Shown: positions 15,858 to 24,151, counted from the first letter of the stretch. The stretch is DNA of 35,628 bases from Nitrospira sp. (GCA_005116965.1 SWDG01000027.1:192100-227727), one strand, 5' to 3'. Notes: generated from the sequence alone by a model not told the origin. Numbers and translations: made by a program.

Positions 15858-18800
15858 ATGAGCTCGGAGTTTGACAGGCAGAACCTCATCAGCATCTTTG
15901 TGCTAGAAGCATCGGATGGGTTGGATGCCCTGACCAAAGCTTTGCATCCTTCCGATGGGGGAATTCCTAGCCCTCAGGAACTTACCGACCAATACATTAT
16001 CGCCCACCGTATTTGCGGAGCGGCTGCCCTGTATGGCTTCAGTGGAGTCGCTCAGCTCGCTGAACATATGGAAACACTCCTTGAGCAGGTGACGCCAACT
16101 CCGATGGCTCAATGGGATCAAACCGTTGACCTGATGCGGAACATTACGCAGAGTCTTCAGGGAATCGTTCGAGCTATTGGGCAAGACGGCGCTGAGGATG
16201 TAGAGGCCGTAGCCCGTTGTTGGACCTTAATCAAGCAACGCGAAGAAGTAATAAGCAACGCGACAGCATCCCTGTCCTCTGTGACAACAGCCAATGAGAA
16301 TTACGTACTTCCTGAACTTGATGCCGAAATCTTATCCTACTTCATTCCTGAAGCTCAGGAGTATCTCAGTACGATAGATGAGTTGATTCTCGCGCTTCGA
16401 TCGAAGCGCGATGCGGAAGACTCGATCTATCGGCTCTTTCGTGCGGCACACACCTTGAAGGGGTCGGCTTATACCGTGGGCTACCAAGTCATAGGAGATG
16501 TCGTTCGTCCGATGGAAGATTACATGGTCGAGGTGCACGAAAAGCGCTTTTCTCTCAGCCCTGACGTTCTTGACCTGATGGCGAAGGCTGCGGAATTGAT
16601 CCGGCTTATTCTCCAACGTGAACCAACGAACCTGCCGAAACTCCAGCAGGATATACCCCTTCTTCTCAATCGTCTCACCCTGATGTCTGAAGGTACGGCT
16701 ACCCAGCCTCCACCGGCGACTCACTCCTACGGCACCCAGATGCCTAGTTCGCATTCCGTCCAGTCTGAGCCCGTTGTTAACCTAGAGGCCCCAATCGCAC
16801 ATTTATCCGATTGGTACGTCATTCCAGATTTGGATCCAGAAGTGCTCTCCTACTTTATCCCTGAGGCGCAAGAATATCTTGAGCTGCTGGAAGCCAATCT
16901 TCTACGATTAGATAGAGACCCGCACAACCAGGAATTGATCAATCAGCTCTTTAGAAGCGCACATACCTTGAAAGGATCCGCGTATACCGTTGGATTTCAG
17001 TCTATCGGCGACCTCGTTCATCATATCGAGGACTTCATGGGAGCGGTGCGAGACGGTAGCCTCCGTGTGTTGCCGGGGCATACAGATCTCATACTTCGCG
17101 CCATCGATGTCGTACGAGTACTTATGCGCAGAGACCTCACCAATGTGGATGACACCAGGCATCGCTTCGATGCGGCGCGGACTGAACTGAGACGATTGGA
17201 TCAGGGAATCGCCAACGAGACGGCGCCGGCACATGCACTCCATGACACTACTAGTTCGACGATTACAAACCAGTCTGAAAGTGACGAGTCTCATCGGCAG
17301 GAAGAGGGCCTTCCAAACGAGAAATCAGGAGAGGAACGTGAGGTCATCCGTGTCAGTTATGTTCGACTCGAGCGACTGATGAACCTCGTTGGAGAACTTG
17401 TCATCGGACGAGGTCGATTGGAACAACGCCTGCGCGTCTTGGAGCAATTGTCACAGCAGGTCTTAACATTCAAGAGTCGTTTGCTGGATTCCGTCCAATC
17501 CTTTTCAGATAAGCACACCTTTACCTATCAGGAGGCACCGAGTAGTTCGACTACACCTGCTGGCCAAAGCATTCCCGCGTTCAGCGATTTTGGCAACCTT
17601 GAGTTGGACAAGTACGATGATTTCAATATTTTGGCTCGGCGTATCGGGGAAGTCACCGCCGATATCACTGAATCGATGTCGCAGCTGGATGAGTCCATCC
17701 AAAGAGCCCATGACGAGATGAGTCAACTGCAACAGTTGACGCTGGTGATGCGAGACGAAATCGCCCATGCCCGGATGGTGCCAATCGGGACACCCTTCAC
17801 CAGGTTTCGTCGAGCGGTCAGAGAAATCGCCAGAGCATCAAACAAGGAAGTGTCCTTGGTCACATCGGGCGAGCAGACCGAGGTAGATACTGGAATCGTG
17901 GAACGATTGGTGGATCCATTGGTACATTTGGTCAGGAATGCTGTCTATCACGGTATCGAGCCGGCGGCGGATCGAATCGCGAAGGGTAAACCGGCCGTCG
18001 GAACCGTCTACCTCCATGCGGCTCATCGTGGGAATTCAGTCATCATTGAGGTGGAAGACGATGGAGCAGGGTTGGATTTGGGGAAAATTCGAGCCAAAGC
18101 CGGCAAGATGGGAGGCGCGCAATTACGCCACGTCCAAACAATGTCGGATACGGACGTCCTGCAGTTGATTTTCATGCCAGGCTTTTCCACGGCCGACAAG
18201 GTGGGGGATCAAGCAGGCCGAGGCGTCGGACTCGATGTGGTCAAACAAGTGGTTGAAGGAATGAACGGGCATATCGATGTGGAATCTGAGCCCGGTATTG
18301 GCACCAAATTTACCTTACATCTTCCGCTCACCCTCCTGATCGCAACTGCGTTGCTCGTGCGAGTCGGCACTGAAAAATATGCGATTCCGCTCGCGAGCAT
18401 CCAGGAAGTCACGATGCCGACACCCTTCTCCATGCGCGAGGAAGGTAATCGCACAGTCTTACAAATCAACGAACAAATGATTGAAATACACTCTCTCCAT
18501 AACATCCTTCGTCGACAGCCGGGAGTTGTTGATTGGACCATGCCCGTGGTGATCGTTCGGACAGCGGGAACGACGATGGGATTAGCCGTCGATGAACTGT
18601 TGGGCCGCCAAGAAATCGTCATTAAGCGCCTTGGATCTCTGAGACCGTTGGAGCATTCATGTTTTGGCGGCGCGACTATCGATCCAGAAGGACGCGTTGT
18701 TCTTGTTCTCGATCCAAACCGGTTGACGACGAGAGAGCTTAAGGAATCGGTTGCCCACAATCTCTTTTTCAAAACCACGCCGCTGTCGAAACAGTCTCCA

Positions 18801-19214
18801 CCACAAGAGCAATTGTCGAATGAGCCGCAAGAGGCCCGCCTACTTTTGATAGACGATTCATTGAGCATTCGCAAGTTCGTAGGAAGGATGTTGGAGTTGG
18901 CCGGATATCCGTTTGATACGGCAGTTGACGGAGAAGATGGACTTCGAAAGGCATCAACGACTAATTATCGGATGATCCTCACCGATCTCGAAATGCCAAA
19001 GCTCAACGGATTTGAAGTAATACAAGCTCTCAGAAGCCGCCCGGAAACCAGACAAACGCCGGTGGTCGTCATGACGACGAGGGCGCGAGACAAGCATCGG
19101 CAGATGGCGATCAACCTTGGTGCTAATTCGTACATCGCCAAGCCAGTAGAAGAACGGATGTTGTTACAGGAGGTGGCACGATGGCTTGGAAAGGCTCCCG
19201 TGCTGCGCAAGTAA
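15858..19214 (+). CDS. CheA/ChpA-like hybrid histidine kinase with three Hpt-type domains, CheW and REC domains
   Basis: The start is ATG 15858 with GAGGGA upstream, giving 1118 aa. Domains in order: a degenerate Hpt-like domain around His50 (AHRICGAAALYGF, with Cys where Lys is usual); two canonical Hpt domains at His198 and His369 (both AHTLKGSAYTVG); dimerisation helices (LMNLVGELVIGRGRLEQRL, about 505-525); an ATPase domain with HLVRNAVYHGIEPA (about 690) and AGRGVGLDVVKQVVEG (about 785); a CheW regulatory domain (about 820-960); and a C-terminal receiver (about 992-1115) with phospho-acceptor Asp1043. Several Hpts plus a receiver are typical of ChpA in type IV pilus chemosensory systems. 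It would take its signal from the MCP upstream and phosphorylate the CheY-like proteins. Confidence 0.94.
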   Translation: MSSEFDRQNLISIFVLEASDGLDALTKALHPSDGGIPSPQELTDQYIIAHRICGAAALYGFSGVAQLAEHMETLLEQVTPTPMAQWDQTVDLMRNITQSLQGIVRAIGQDGAEDVEAVARCWTLIKQREEVISNATASLSSVTTANENYVLPELDAEILSYFIPEAQEYLSTIDELILALRSKRDAEDSIYRLFRAAHTLKGSAYTVGYQVIGDVVRPMEDYMVEVHEKRFSLSPDVLDLMAKAAELIRLILQREPTNLPKLQQDIPLLLNRLTLMSEGTATQPPPATHSYGTQMPSSHSVQSEPVVNLEAPIAHLSDWYVIPDLDPEVLSYFIPEAQEYLELLEANLLRLDRDPHNQELINQLFRSAHTLKGSAYTVGFQSIGDLVHHIEDFMGAVRDGSLRVLPGHTDLILRAIDVVRVLMRRDLTNVDDTRHRFDAARTELRRLDQGIANETAPAHALHDTTSSTITNQSESDESHRQEEGLPNEKSGEEREVIRVSYVRLERLMNLVGELVIGRGRLEQRLRVLEQLSQQVLTFKSRLLDSVQSFSDKHTFTYQEAPSSSTTPAGQSIPAFSDFGNLELDKYDDFNILARRIGEVTADITESMSQLDESIQRAHDEMSQLQQLTLVMRDEIAHARMVPIGTPFTRFRRAVREIARASNKEVSLVTSGEQTEVDTGIVERLVDPLVHLVRNAVYHGIEPAADRIAKGKPAVGTVYLHAAHRGNSVIIEVEDDGAGLDLGKIRAKAGKMGGAQLRHVQTMSDTDVLQLIFMPGFSTADKVGDQAGRGVGLDVVKQVVEGMNGHIDVESEPGIGTKFTLHLPLTLLIATALLVRVGTEKYAIPLASIQEVTMPTPFSMREEGNRTVLQINEQMIEIHSLHNILRRQPGVVDWTMPVVIVRTAGTTMGLAVDELLGRQEIVIKRLGSLRPLEHSCFGGATIDPEGRVVLVLDPNRLTTRELKESVAHNLFFKTTPLSKQSPPQEQLSNEPQEARLLLIDDSLSIRKFVGRMLELAGYPFDTAVDGEDGLRKASTTNYRMILTDLEMPKLNGFEVIQALRSRPETRQTPVVVMTTRARDKHRQMAINLGANSYIAKPVEERMLLQEVARWLGKAPVLRK

Positions 19215-19302
19215 CCTTGCGGAAATACTCGTATCGATTGACGAAATGAGGCTTGTTACAGAGAATGAGTAAAACGGTCTTGGCTTGGGCGTCCGGGAAC
19301 CA

Positions 19303-19815
19303 ATGACAGGAATTTCGTTGTCAGCTTCTCCATCACGATTTCTCATCGTGTTATTTGGCGGACGGTATCTTGCGTTGGATGCCGAGTCGATACAGGGAGT
19401 AGTGACGCTCGAAGAGGTTGGATCCCTTGACGATCCAACGATTCACGGTCTGGTGTATAAAGCCATCAATCTGGCTGATCGATTGAAGATATTGAATAAT
19501 CAAGGTTCAGCGCATAGTCGTATTGTGCTGCTTTCTGAGCGAGGCGTGCAGGGGAGCATTCGAGTCACCACGGTGCAGGGATGGCTAGAACTCCATCCCT
19601 CTCAAGTCCTGCCGCTTTCCGCGCAGTTTTGTGGACCAGAGCAACGTTGGTACCGGGGCATGATCCTATTCGAAAAAAGTATTGCGTTGGTGCTCAATAC
19701 AAGCTGGGTTCTTGATGAGCAGGTGGCGAGCGTAGAGGACAGTGGGGGACAAGGAAACATACCTCGACTCGTAGCGGCCCCGAAGATGTCCGTGAACAAT
19801 AGCCAGGTATGCTGA
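19303..19815 (+). CDS. CheW-like domain protein
   Basis: This 170-aa protein, taken from ATG 19303, has a divergent CheW fold: FLIVLFGGRYLALDAESIQGVV at the N-terminus, then HGLVYKAINLADRLKI where CheW proteins carry their NLRG-containing turn. The usual NLRG motif is degenerate, so binding partners may differ from the classical CheW. A TTG at 19285 in the same frame is a weaker start. It overlaps the next CheW-like gene by seven bases, suggesting coupled translation. Confidence 0.7.
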   Translation: MTGISLSASPSRFLIVLFGGRYLALDAESIQGVVTLEEVGSLDDPTIHGLVYKAINLADRLKILNNQGSAHSRIVLLSERGVQGSIRVTTVQGWLELHPSQVLPLSAQFCGPEQRWYRGMILFEKSIALVLNTSWVLDEQVASVEDSGGQGNIPRLVAAPKMSVNNSQVC

Positions 19816-20255
19816 GGACTGGCCAAAATCATCATCGGGGAACGGCGCGTCAATCATATCAGCTGTTGGTATTTTTCGTGGGGGGGAGGCGATTGGCGGT
19901 GAAGGCAGTGGATGTATCGGGCATTTTCCAGTGGACTGAACCTATTCCGGTCGCTGGTCAAACTCCCTTTATCACATCAGTCGTTCGCCAGGGGCAGACG
20001 GTGTTACCAGTATTTGATCTGGCCGCATCTCTTCGTCTTACTGTACAAGGGAGCAGTCCCTTGTGCCTGAGAGTGAAGCATTCTCTCGGAGAGATGGCAA
20101 TGTACATAGATGAAGAGATTCCAGTCCTTCATGCTTTGGACCCTGCCACGCTTCAACCATACCACGGCAAAGACTTGCCGTCCGACGGCAGTTATACCAA
20201 TGGCCTTGATGAGATCCCTATTCTCTCAGTGTCACAACTAGGGTTGAATGAGTAA
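19809..20255 (+). CDS. CheW-like domain protein, short and divergent
   Basis: The 148-aa product begins with YQLLVFFVGGRRLAVKAVDVSGIF, a CheW-type first strand pair, followed by FITSVVRQGQTVLPVFDLAASL, matching the CheW turn where G-x-x-x-P-V/I-x-D-L is usual. It starts within the end of the previous CheW-like gene. Two small divergent CheW proteins in tandem after CheA, in addition to the PilI-like one, may serve as alternative couplers. Function is inferred from fold and location only. Confidence 0.7.
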   Translation: MLRTGQNHHRGTARQSYQLLVFFVGGRRLAVKAVDVSGIFQWTEPIPVAGQTPFITSVVRQGQTVLPVFDLAASLRLTVQGSSPLCLRVKHSLGEMAMYIDEEIPVLHALDPATLQPYHGKDLPSDGSYTNGLDEIPILSVSQLGLNE

Positions 20256-20293
20256 TTATTACTTGTGTTCAGGGATGAGCGAAAGGTGCAGGC

Positions 20294-21265
20294 ATGCCGA
20301 AGATCTTAGTAGCCGATGACAGTATCGCAGTTCGTAAGGTGGCTGAACGACTATTGACTGAGGCTGGATTCGGCGTCACGCTTGCAGCAAACGGAGAGGA
20401 AGCGCTGGCCTATTTAGCAAAGGAACGACCGGATGTTGTCGTGTCCGATGTCATCATGCCGGATAAGAGTGGGTATGAAGTGTGTGCATTTGTCCGTGGA
20501 CACGCAACCCTCGCCTCGACGCCCGTACTGCTCATTTCTGGGATCGTGAACCACGAAGTGACCAAACAGGCTGAATCTTGTCGCGCGGATGGAGTATTGA
20601 AGAAACCCTTTCAAGGTACTTCCCTCAAGGATCGAGTCCTTGAGCTAATAGCAAAACGACAGGACGCAGCGCCAGCCTCCGCCGGTGGGCCCATTTCTGC
20701 CCCCGTAGCAGCCGTTGGTGAACCGACGATGCAGATGGCAACGCAACCGCTACAGGGACTGCACCAGGAGGTCCACAAACCTACAGAGATTGAAGAACAG
20801 TTACGGGCGGAACGGGCTCGCTCAGAAGAACTCGCCAAACGGCTGTCCGAGTCCTCGGAACACCTTGCCAGGGCCAAGACTAGTGAAGTGCAGTTGGCAG
20901 CCGAGCGCGCACGTCTCAACGAGCTTCAGGAGACACTCGCCAAGGTCGAGCAACAAGTATCAAGAATTCCCGAGCTAGAAGCAGCACTGAAAGCGGAACA
21001 GGCTCGCTCCGAAGAACTCACCAAACGGCTGTCCGAGTCCTCGGAACAGCTTGCCAGGGCTTGGTCGACTTGGTCTTCATCTTGGTCGACTTGGTCTTCA
21101 TCTTGGTCGACTTGGCTGCTTTCGACTTGCTGGCAGCAGCCACAGGCTTGGGCAATGCAGGCTTGGACTCCGTTTTCGACTCAGCGAGCCGTTGCTGGAC
21201 ATAGGCCGCCACGGTACCAACGGTACTCAAACCCGGAAGGTCTTGGTCTGGAATTTGGAGCTTGA
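20294..21265 (+). CDS. Response regulator with coiled-coil extension; C-terminal 68 residues are antisense of the acyl carrier gene
   Basis: Residues 1-120 form a receiver domain: Asp8-Asp9, phospho-acceptor Asp52 in VVSDVIMPDKSGYE, Ser82 and Lys104 (LKKPF). A Pro/Ala-rich linker follows, then a charged coiled coil (about 165-255) with a repeated unit RSEELAKRLSESSE. At 21060 the coding character stops abruptly. The remaining frame gives a Trp/Ser-rich tail (WSTWSSSWSTW and onwards) that is simply the complement of the acyl carrier gene on the other strand. The true 3' end is therefore missing, through deletion or misassembly. The intact protein probably had a longer coiled coil or an output domain. 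Confidence 0.8.
   Translation: MPKILVADDSIAVRKVAERLLTEAGFGVTLAANGEEALAYLAKERPDVVVSDVIMPDKSGYEVCAFVRGHATLASTPVLLISGIVNHEVTKQAESCRADGVLKKPFQGTSLKDRVLELIAKRQDAAPASAGGPISAPVAAVGEPTMQMATQPLQGLHQEVHKPTEIEEQLRAERARSEELAKRLSESSEHLARAKTSEVQLAAERARLNELQETLAKVEQQVSRIPELEAALKAEQARSEELTKRLSESSEQLARAWSTWSSSWSTWSSSWSTWLLSTCWQQPQAWAMQAWTPFSTQRAVAGHRPPRYQRYSNPEGLGLEFGA
20807..20874 (+). repeat. 68-bp direct repeat, copy A (coiled-coil unit)
   Basis: This segment and 20993-21060 are the same length and differ at only four bases by my count. They encode the heptad-like unit AERARSEELAKRLSESSEHLARA and its sister copy in the response regulator coiled coil. The recent-looking duplication implies the natural gene may carry more copies. 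Confidence 0.85.
20993..21060 (+). repeat. 68-bp direct repeat, copy B, ending at the abnormal junction
   Basis: This is the second copy of the coiled-coil unit. It ends with CTTGCCAGGGC exactly where sequence belonging to the convergent acyl carrier gene begins. After copy A the coding sequence continues normally (AAGACTAGTGAAGTGCAG), while after copy B it does not. Confidence 0.85.
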
Positions 21266-21431
21266 ATCGTTCCTCGATCTCGAACAGCAGTTCGATGATC
21301 GCTACCGAGTCGAGGCCGAGGTCATCACGAAGATGATGAGCTTCAGTAATCGATGCAGGGTCTCGTTTGAGATAGCTGGCCAAGGCCTGAATGATTTTAG
21401 CGATAACCGCGGGATCGATCCGTTCAGTCAT
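21018..21431 (-). CDS. Acyl carrier protein with Lys-rich C-terminal tail; extreme end abnormal
   Basis: The first ~85 residues are a standard acyl carrier domain: LGLDSVAIIELLFEIEERF with Ser42 as the phosphopantetheine site. AAGGAG lies upstream of the ATG on the minus strand. Most acyl carrier proteins end near residue 80. Here a tail rich in Lys, Ser, Thr and Ala follows (KPALPKPVAAASKSKAAK, then KTKSTKM repeats), like histone H1 or AlgP-type tails. The last 13 residues (PWQAVPRTRTAVW) are antisense of the response regulator repeat, so the real end is not present. It lies 79 bases downstream of fabF on the same strand, and the two would work together in fatty acid or related acyl chain elongation. 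Confidence 0.85.
   Translation of the reverse strand: MTERIDPAVIAKIIQALASYLKRDPASITEAHHLRDDLGLDSVAIIELLFEIEERFKLQIPDQDLPGLSTVGTVAAYVQQRLAESKTESKPALPKPVAAASKSKAAKSTKMKTKSTKMKTKSTKPWQAVPRTRTAVW
21061..21117. repeat. 21-bp tandem repeat, about 2.7 copies
   Basis: Two full units (21061-21081 and 21082-21102) and 15 bases of a third read TTGGTCGACTTGGTCTTCAT on the plus strand, plus one base. On the minus strand they encode the heptapeptide KTKSTKM in the Lys-rich tail of the acyl carrier protein. There is no spacer, so this is a coding minisatellite, not a CRISPR. Confidence 0.85.
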
Positions 21432-21510
21432 TATAGGTGCTCCTTCAAGTGGAATGAGGCTCCTCGCATGTGACGGCTGCGACGGGACTCTCGATATCGT
21501 TCAACCGTTG

Positions 21511-22767
21511 TTATGCCACAAATTTCTTAAAGACGACCGTGGCATTGTTACTGCCGAATCCGAAGGCGTTCAAGAGGGCGTACCGAATCTTTCGTTCTTG
21601 GACGGCACGTGTGATTCCATCCAAACGGCAGGCTGGGTCCGGTTCCTCGTAGTTCGCCGTGGGATGGATTTGCCCGGTATGGATTGAAAGAGTCGTGGCC
21701 ACTGCGCCGATCGCCCCAGCTGCCCCCAAGGTATGGCCGATGAGCGATTTTGTGGCACTGATGGCAATTTTGTCTGCGCGACTCTTAAATAGACTCCTGA
21801 CCGCTTTGGTCTCAACGGCATCGCCGATCGTCGTAGAAGTCGCGTGCGCGTTGATGTAGTCAACCTGATCCGGCCTGATCCCGGCCGAGTCGAGCCCGAT
21901 CTTCATGGTCGTGGCGATTTCCTGACCATCCTCCTGAGGGATGACCATGTGATAGGCTTCGCTGGTGGCCGCATAGCCGACCAGTTCAGCATAGACTCTC
22001 GCTTTCCGCTTCTTGGCATGCGCCCATGACTCGACCACTAATGTGGCAGCTCCCTCACCCATGACGAATCCGTCCCGGAGTCGATCAAAGGGGCGTGAGG
22101 CTCGCTCTGGAGCATCGTTAAACTCGCTGGAGAGGGCACGCAAGGAACAGAACCCGGCAAACACCAGAGGAGTAATGCTCGCGTCAGCTCCGACGGCAAT
22201 AATCACATCGGCCTGGCCGCTACGAATACTTTGCAGGGCTTGGCCAAGGGCATGAGCACTGGAGGAGCAAGCTGTCGAGATCGTAAGATTTGGGCCTTTG
22301 GCACCGTGTGCCATTGCGACGATACCCGACGCCGAATTGAGGGTGATCGTTGGAATAAAATTCGGGTGGACGCGATGCGGTCGTTGCGTTTTAAAGAGCT
22401 GTGAGATTTCACGCTCCCCCATCACCATCCCACCCATGCCAGCTCCGACAATGACACCGACGCGATGGGGAGCCTCCTTGGCCATATTCAAATCGGCATC
22501 GGCGAGTGCCTCTTTTGAGGAGACTAAGGCGAATTGCGCGTACCGATCCACGCGACTTGCCTGCATCGTTGTTAAATACTGTTCTGGTGAGAAATTGTGG
22601 ATCTGCCCGGCGACCCGCGAACGATAATCGGACATCGGAAACCATCCCAGGGAAGGGATTGCAGTAATCCCCGAGCGACCCGCAAGGGCTGACTTCCAGA
22701 ACTCACTGACGCCGATCCCGATGGGAGAAATCACCCCGAGACCGGTAATGACTACGCGCGAGGCCAT
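21511..22767 (-). CDS. fabF: Beta-ketoacyl-ACP synthase II
   Basis: This 418-aa condensing enzyme elongates acyl-ACP with malonyl-ACP. The Cys-His-His active site is complete: Cys167 in STACSSSAHAL, His308 in NAHATST, and His345 in KSLIGHTLGAAG. Length is normal. The ATG is preceded on the minus strand by a strong AAGGAGG. A TTGACT lies upstream at 22824-22829 (minus strand) but the matching -10 is poor, so a promoter is only possible. The next gene on this strand is an acyl carrier protein, its natural substrate carrier. A secondary-metabolite role cannot be excluded, but nothing else in the window supports one. Confidence 0.93.
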   Translation of the reverse strand: MASRVVITGLGVISPIGIGVSEFWKSALAGRSGITAIPSLGWFPMSDYRSRVAGQIHNFSPEQYLTTMQASRVDRYAQFALVSSKEALADADLNMAKEAPHRVGVIVGAGMGGMVMGEREISQLFKTQRPHRVHPNFIPTITLNSASGIVAMAHGAKGPNLTISTACSSSAHALGQALQSIRSGQADVIIAVGADASITPLVFAGFCSLRALSSEFNDAPERASRPFDRLRDGFVMGEGAATLVVESWAHAKKRKARVYAELVGYAATSEAYHMVIPQEDGQEIATTMKIGLDSAGIRPDQVDYINAHATSTTIGDAVETKAVRSLFKSRADKIAISATKSLIGHTLGAAGAIGAVATTLSIHTGQIHPTANYEEPDPACRLDGITRAVQERKIRYALLNAFGFGSNNATVVFKKFVA

Positions 22768-22844
22768 GTTTCCCCCTCCTTATGGGCGCACACGGCGCCT
22801 TACTTACCGGAAGACCGATGGACAGTCAACTAGGAAACCTCTCT

Positions 22845-23936
22845 TTAGTGCCTAACTTTTAGTAACAGATAGAGGCCAAAGCTGAGAAACAGCGTATTGG
22901 CCATCCAGCCGGCAAGCATGGGAGCCAACACTCCGCCTCGTCCGAGTGCGATGGCGACGGAGTGTGTCGTCCAGTAGCAGAACCCGACGATAAACGCTTG
23001 CCCAATACCCACGGCCATGTTGCCACCACGGACTCCGCTTCGGCGCAAACTCAGCGCAATGCCGACGAGCACCATCACAACTGTCACCAATGGGAATGCA
23101 ACACGACCGTAGTAGTCCGTCAAGAGACGGGCGAACGAGAAACCTTCGTGCCGAAAGCGTCCGAGGTAGTTTTGAATTTCTTGAAACGTCATCGTTTCCG
23201 AGTTCCCCACAACTGAGGAGGAGAAATCATCGGGAATCAATGGAATGCTGATCGCCTGTTCTGTGAACAACGTCAGCTCTACGGTCTCGTCCGATTGAAA
23301 GCGGCGATGCGTCCCGTTTAGCAGGGTCCAGCCTTGAGGTGTATAGCGGGCTTCAGCCGCTTCCGTAATCCGGTCAAGCGTAAACGGTGGACGAAAATAA
23401 AAGATTCGGACACCCCGAAGGGCTGTCCCTGCAACATCGATCTCATTGACTTCCATCAGGCCGTCCGCGCTGATGCGGGCCCAGGGCTGGGTGGCTTTGA
23501 CGGTGACTGGAGCCGGTCGTTGTTCGATCTGGACCGCACGGATCTCTTCGGCTTTTTCCGACGCGAGCGGAATGACGGTCGAGCTGAAGAGAAAGAGAAT
23601 CATAGCCATGCCGGTGGCAAACAGGAGAAAGGGCGACGTCATCCATAATAAGCTGATCCCACAGCTACGCATGGCGGTGATTTCATTACTGCGCGCAAAC
23701 AGACCAAGTGTCAACAAGGTCGCCACCAAGATCGCGAACGGAGCGACTTGGAAGGAAATAGCGGGAATTTTCAACGCGAAGTACGTGAGGATCGGAACGA
23801 TTCCCGATTCATAACGCAAGAACCGGCGGACCTTCTCGAAAAAGTCGATCACGAGATAGATGGTTACCAAACCGGAAAAGCACATCCCGAAGATTTTCGA
23901 GTATTCGCGGAGGATGTACCGGAAAAGAATCGTCAT
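22845..23936 (-). CDS. lptG: LPS export permease LptG (YjgQ family)
   Basis: From ATG 23936 the product is 363 aa, beginning MTILFRYILREYSKIF, the usual LptG-type N-terminus. Three hydrophobic segments occur early, followed by a periplasmic beta-jellyroll domain (about residues 135-260) and three further membrane segments (VAFPLVTVVMVLVGIALSL and two more). LptG pairs with LptF and the LptB ATPase to pull lipopolysaccharide from the inner membrane. The frame is open seven codons further upstream, but those codons belong to the lptF remnant. The gene looks intact, although its normal partner lptF directly upstream is broken. Confidence 0.9.
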   Translation of the reverse strand: MTILFRYILREYSKIFGMCFSGLVTIYLVIDFFEKVRRFLRYESGIVPILTYFALKIPAISFQVAPFAILVATLLTLGLFARSNEITAMRSCGISLLWMTSPFLLFATGMAMILFLFSSTVIPLASEKAEEIRAVQIEQRPAPVTVKATQPWARISADGLMEVNEIDVAGTALRGVRIFYFRPPFTLDRITEAAEARYTPQGWTLLNGTHRRFQSDETVELTLFTEQAISIPLIPDDFSSSVVGNSETMTFQEIQNYLGRFRHEGFSFARLLTDYYGRVAFPLVTVVMVLVGIALSLRRSGVRGGNMAVGIGQAFIVGFCYWTTHSVAIALGRGGVLAPMLAGWMANTLFLSFGLYLLLKVRH

Positions 23937-24123
23937 GCGATGGAAGCAGCATGGCAATCACTTTGAGGACTGCCCAGAACCCGACCCCCTTGGACACCAG
24001 CAGTTCAACAAGACGCAACAGCTCCCTCGTCAACATGACGAAGCAGAGCGCACCGAGACTGAGACCAAACGGAGAGAGCAGTTCCGTGAAGATGTAGCGA
24101 TCAAGCAGTGTTCGTAAGATCAC
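23809..24123 (-). pseudogene. lptF: lptF remnant: first ~62 codons fused out of frame into lptG
   Basis: From GTG 24123 the frame encodes ILRTLLDRYIFTELLSPFGL, then a first membrane helix and RLVELLVSKGVGFWAVLKVI, the normal N-terminus of LptF. After MLLPS (near 23940) homology ends. The following codons are lptG read in another frame, ending at 23809. LptF proteins are usually about 350-400 aa, so some 300 codons are missing. A good minus-strand promoter sits 29-57 bases upstream of the GTG, so the front of the gene is preserved. LptF is normally essential for LPS export, so either a second copy exists elsewhere or the gap is an assembly deletion. Confidence 0.8.
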
Positions 24124-24151
24124 AGAGTGTCTAGATGGGAGAAATTCGATC

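Noticed and set aside
21061-21117. Tandem repeat as a small CRISPR
   Set aside because: Units are contiguous with no spacers and encode a repeated peptide on the minus strand.
21061-21265. Trp/Ser-rich 68-residue tail of the response regulator as a novel domain
   Set aside because: It is the reverse complement of the acyl carrier gene including its 21-bp tandem repeat; its composition reflects antisense Lys/Thr codons, not a protein domain.
22801-22829. fabF promoter TTGACT-17-TAAGTA on the minus strand
   Set aside because: The -35 is good, but the -10 matches only two consensus bases.
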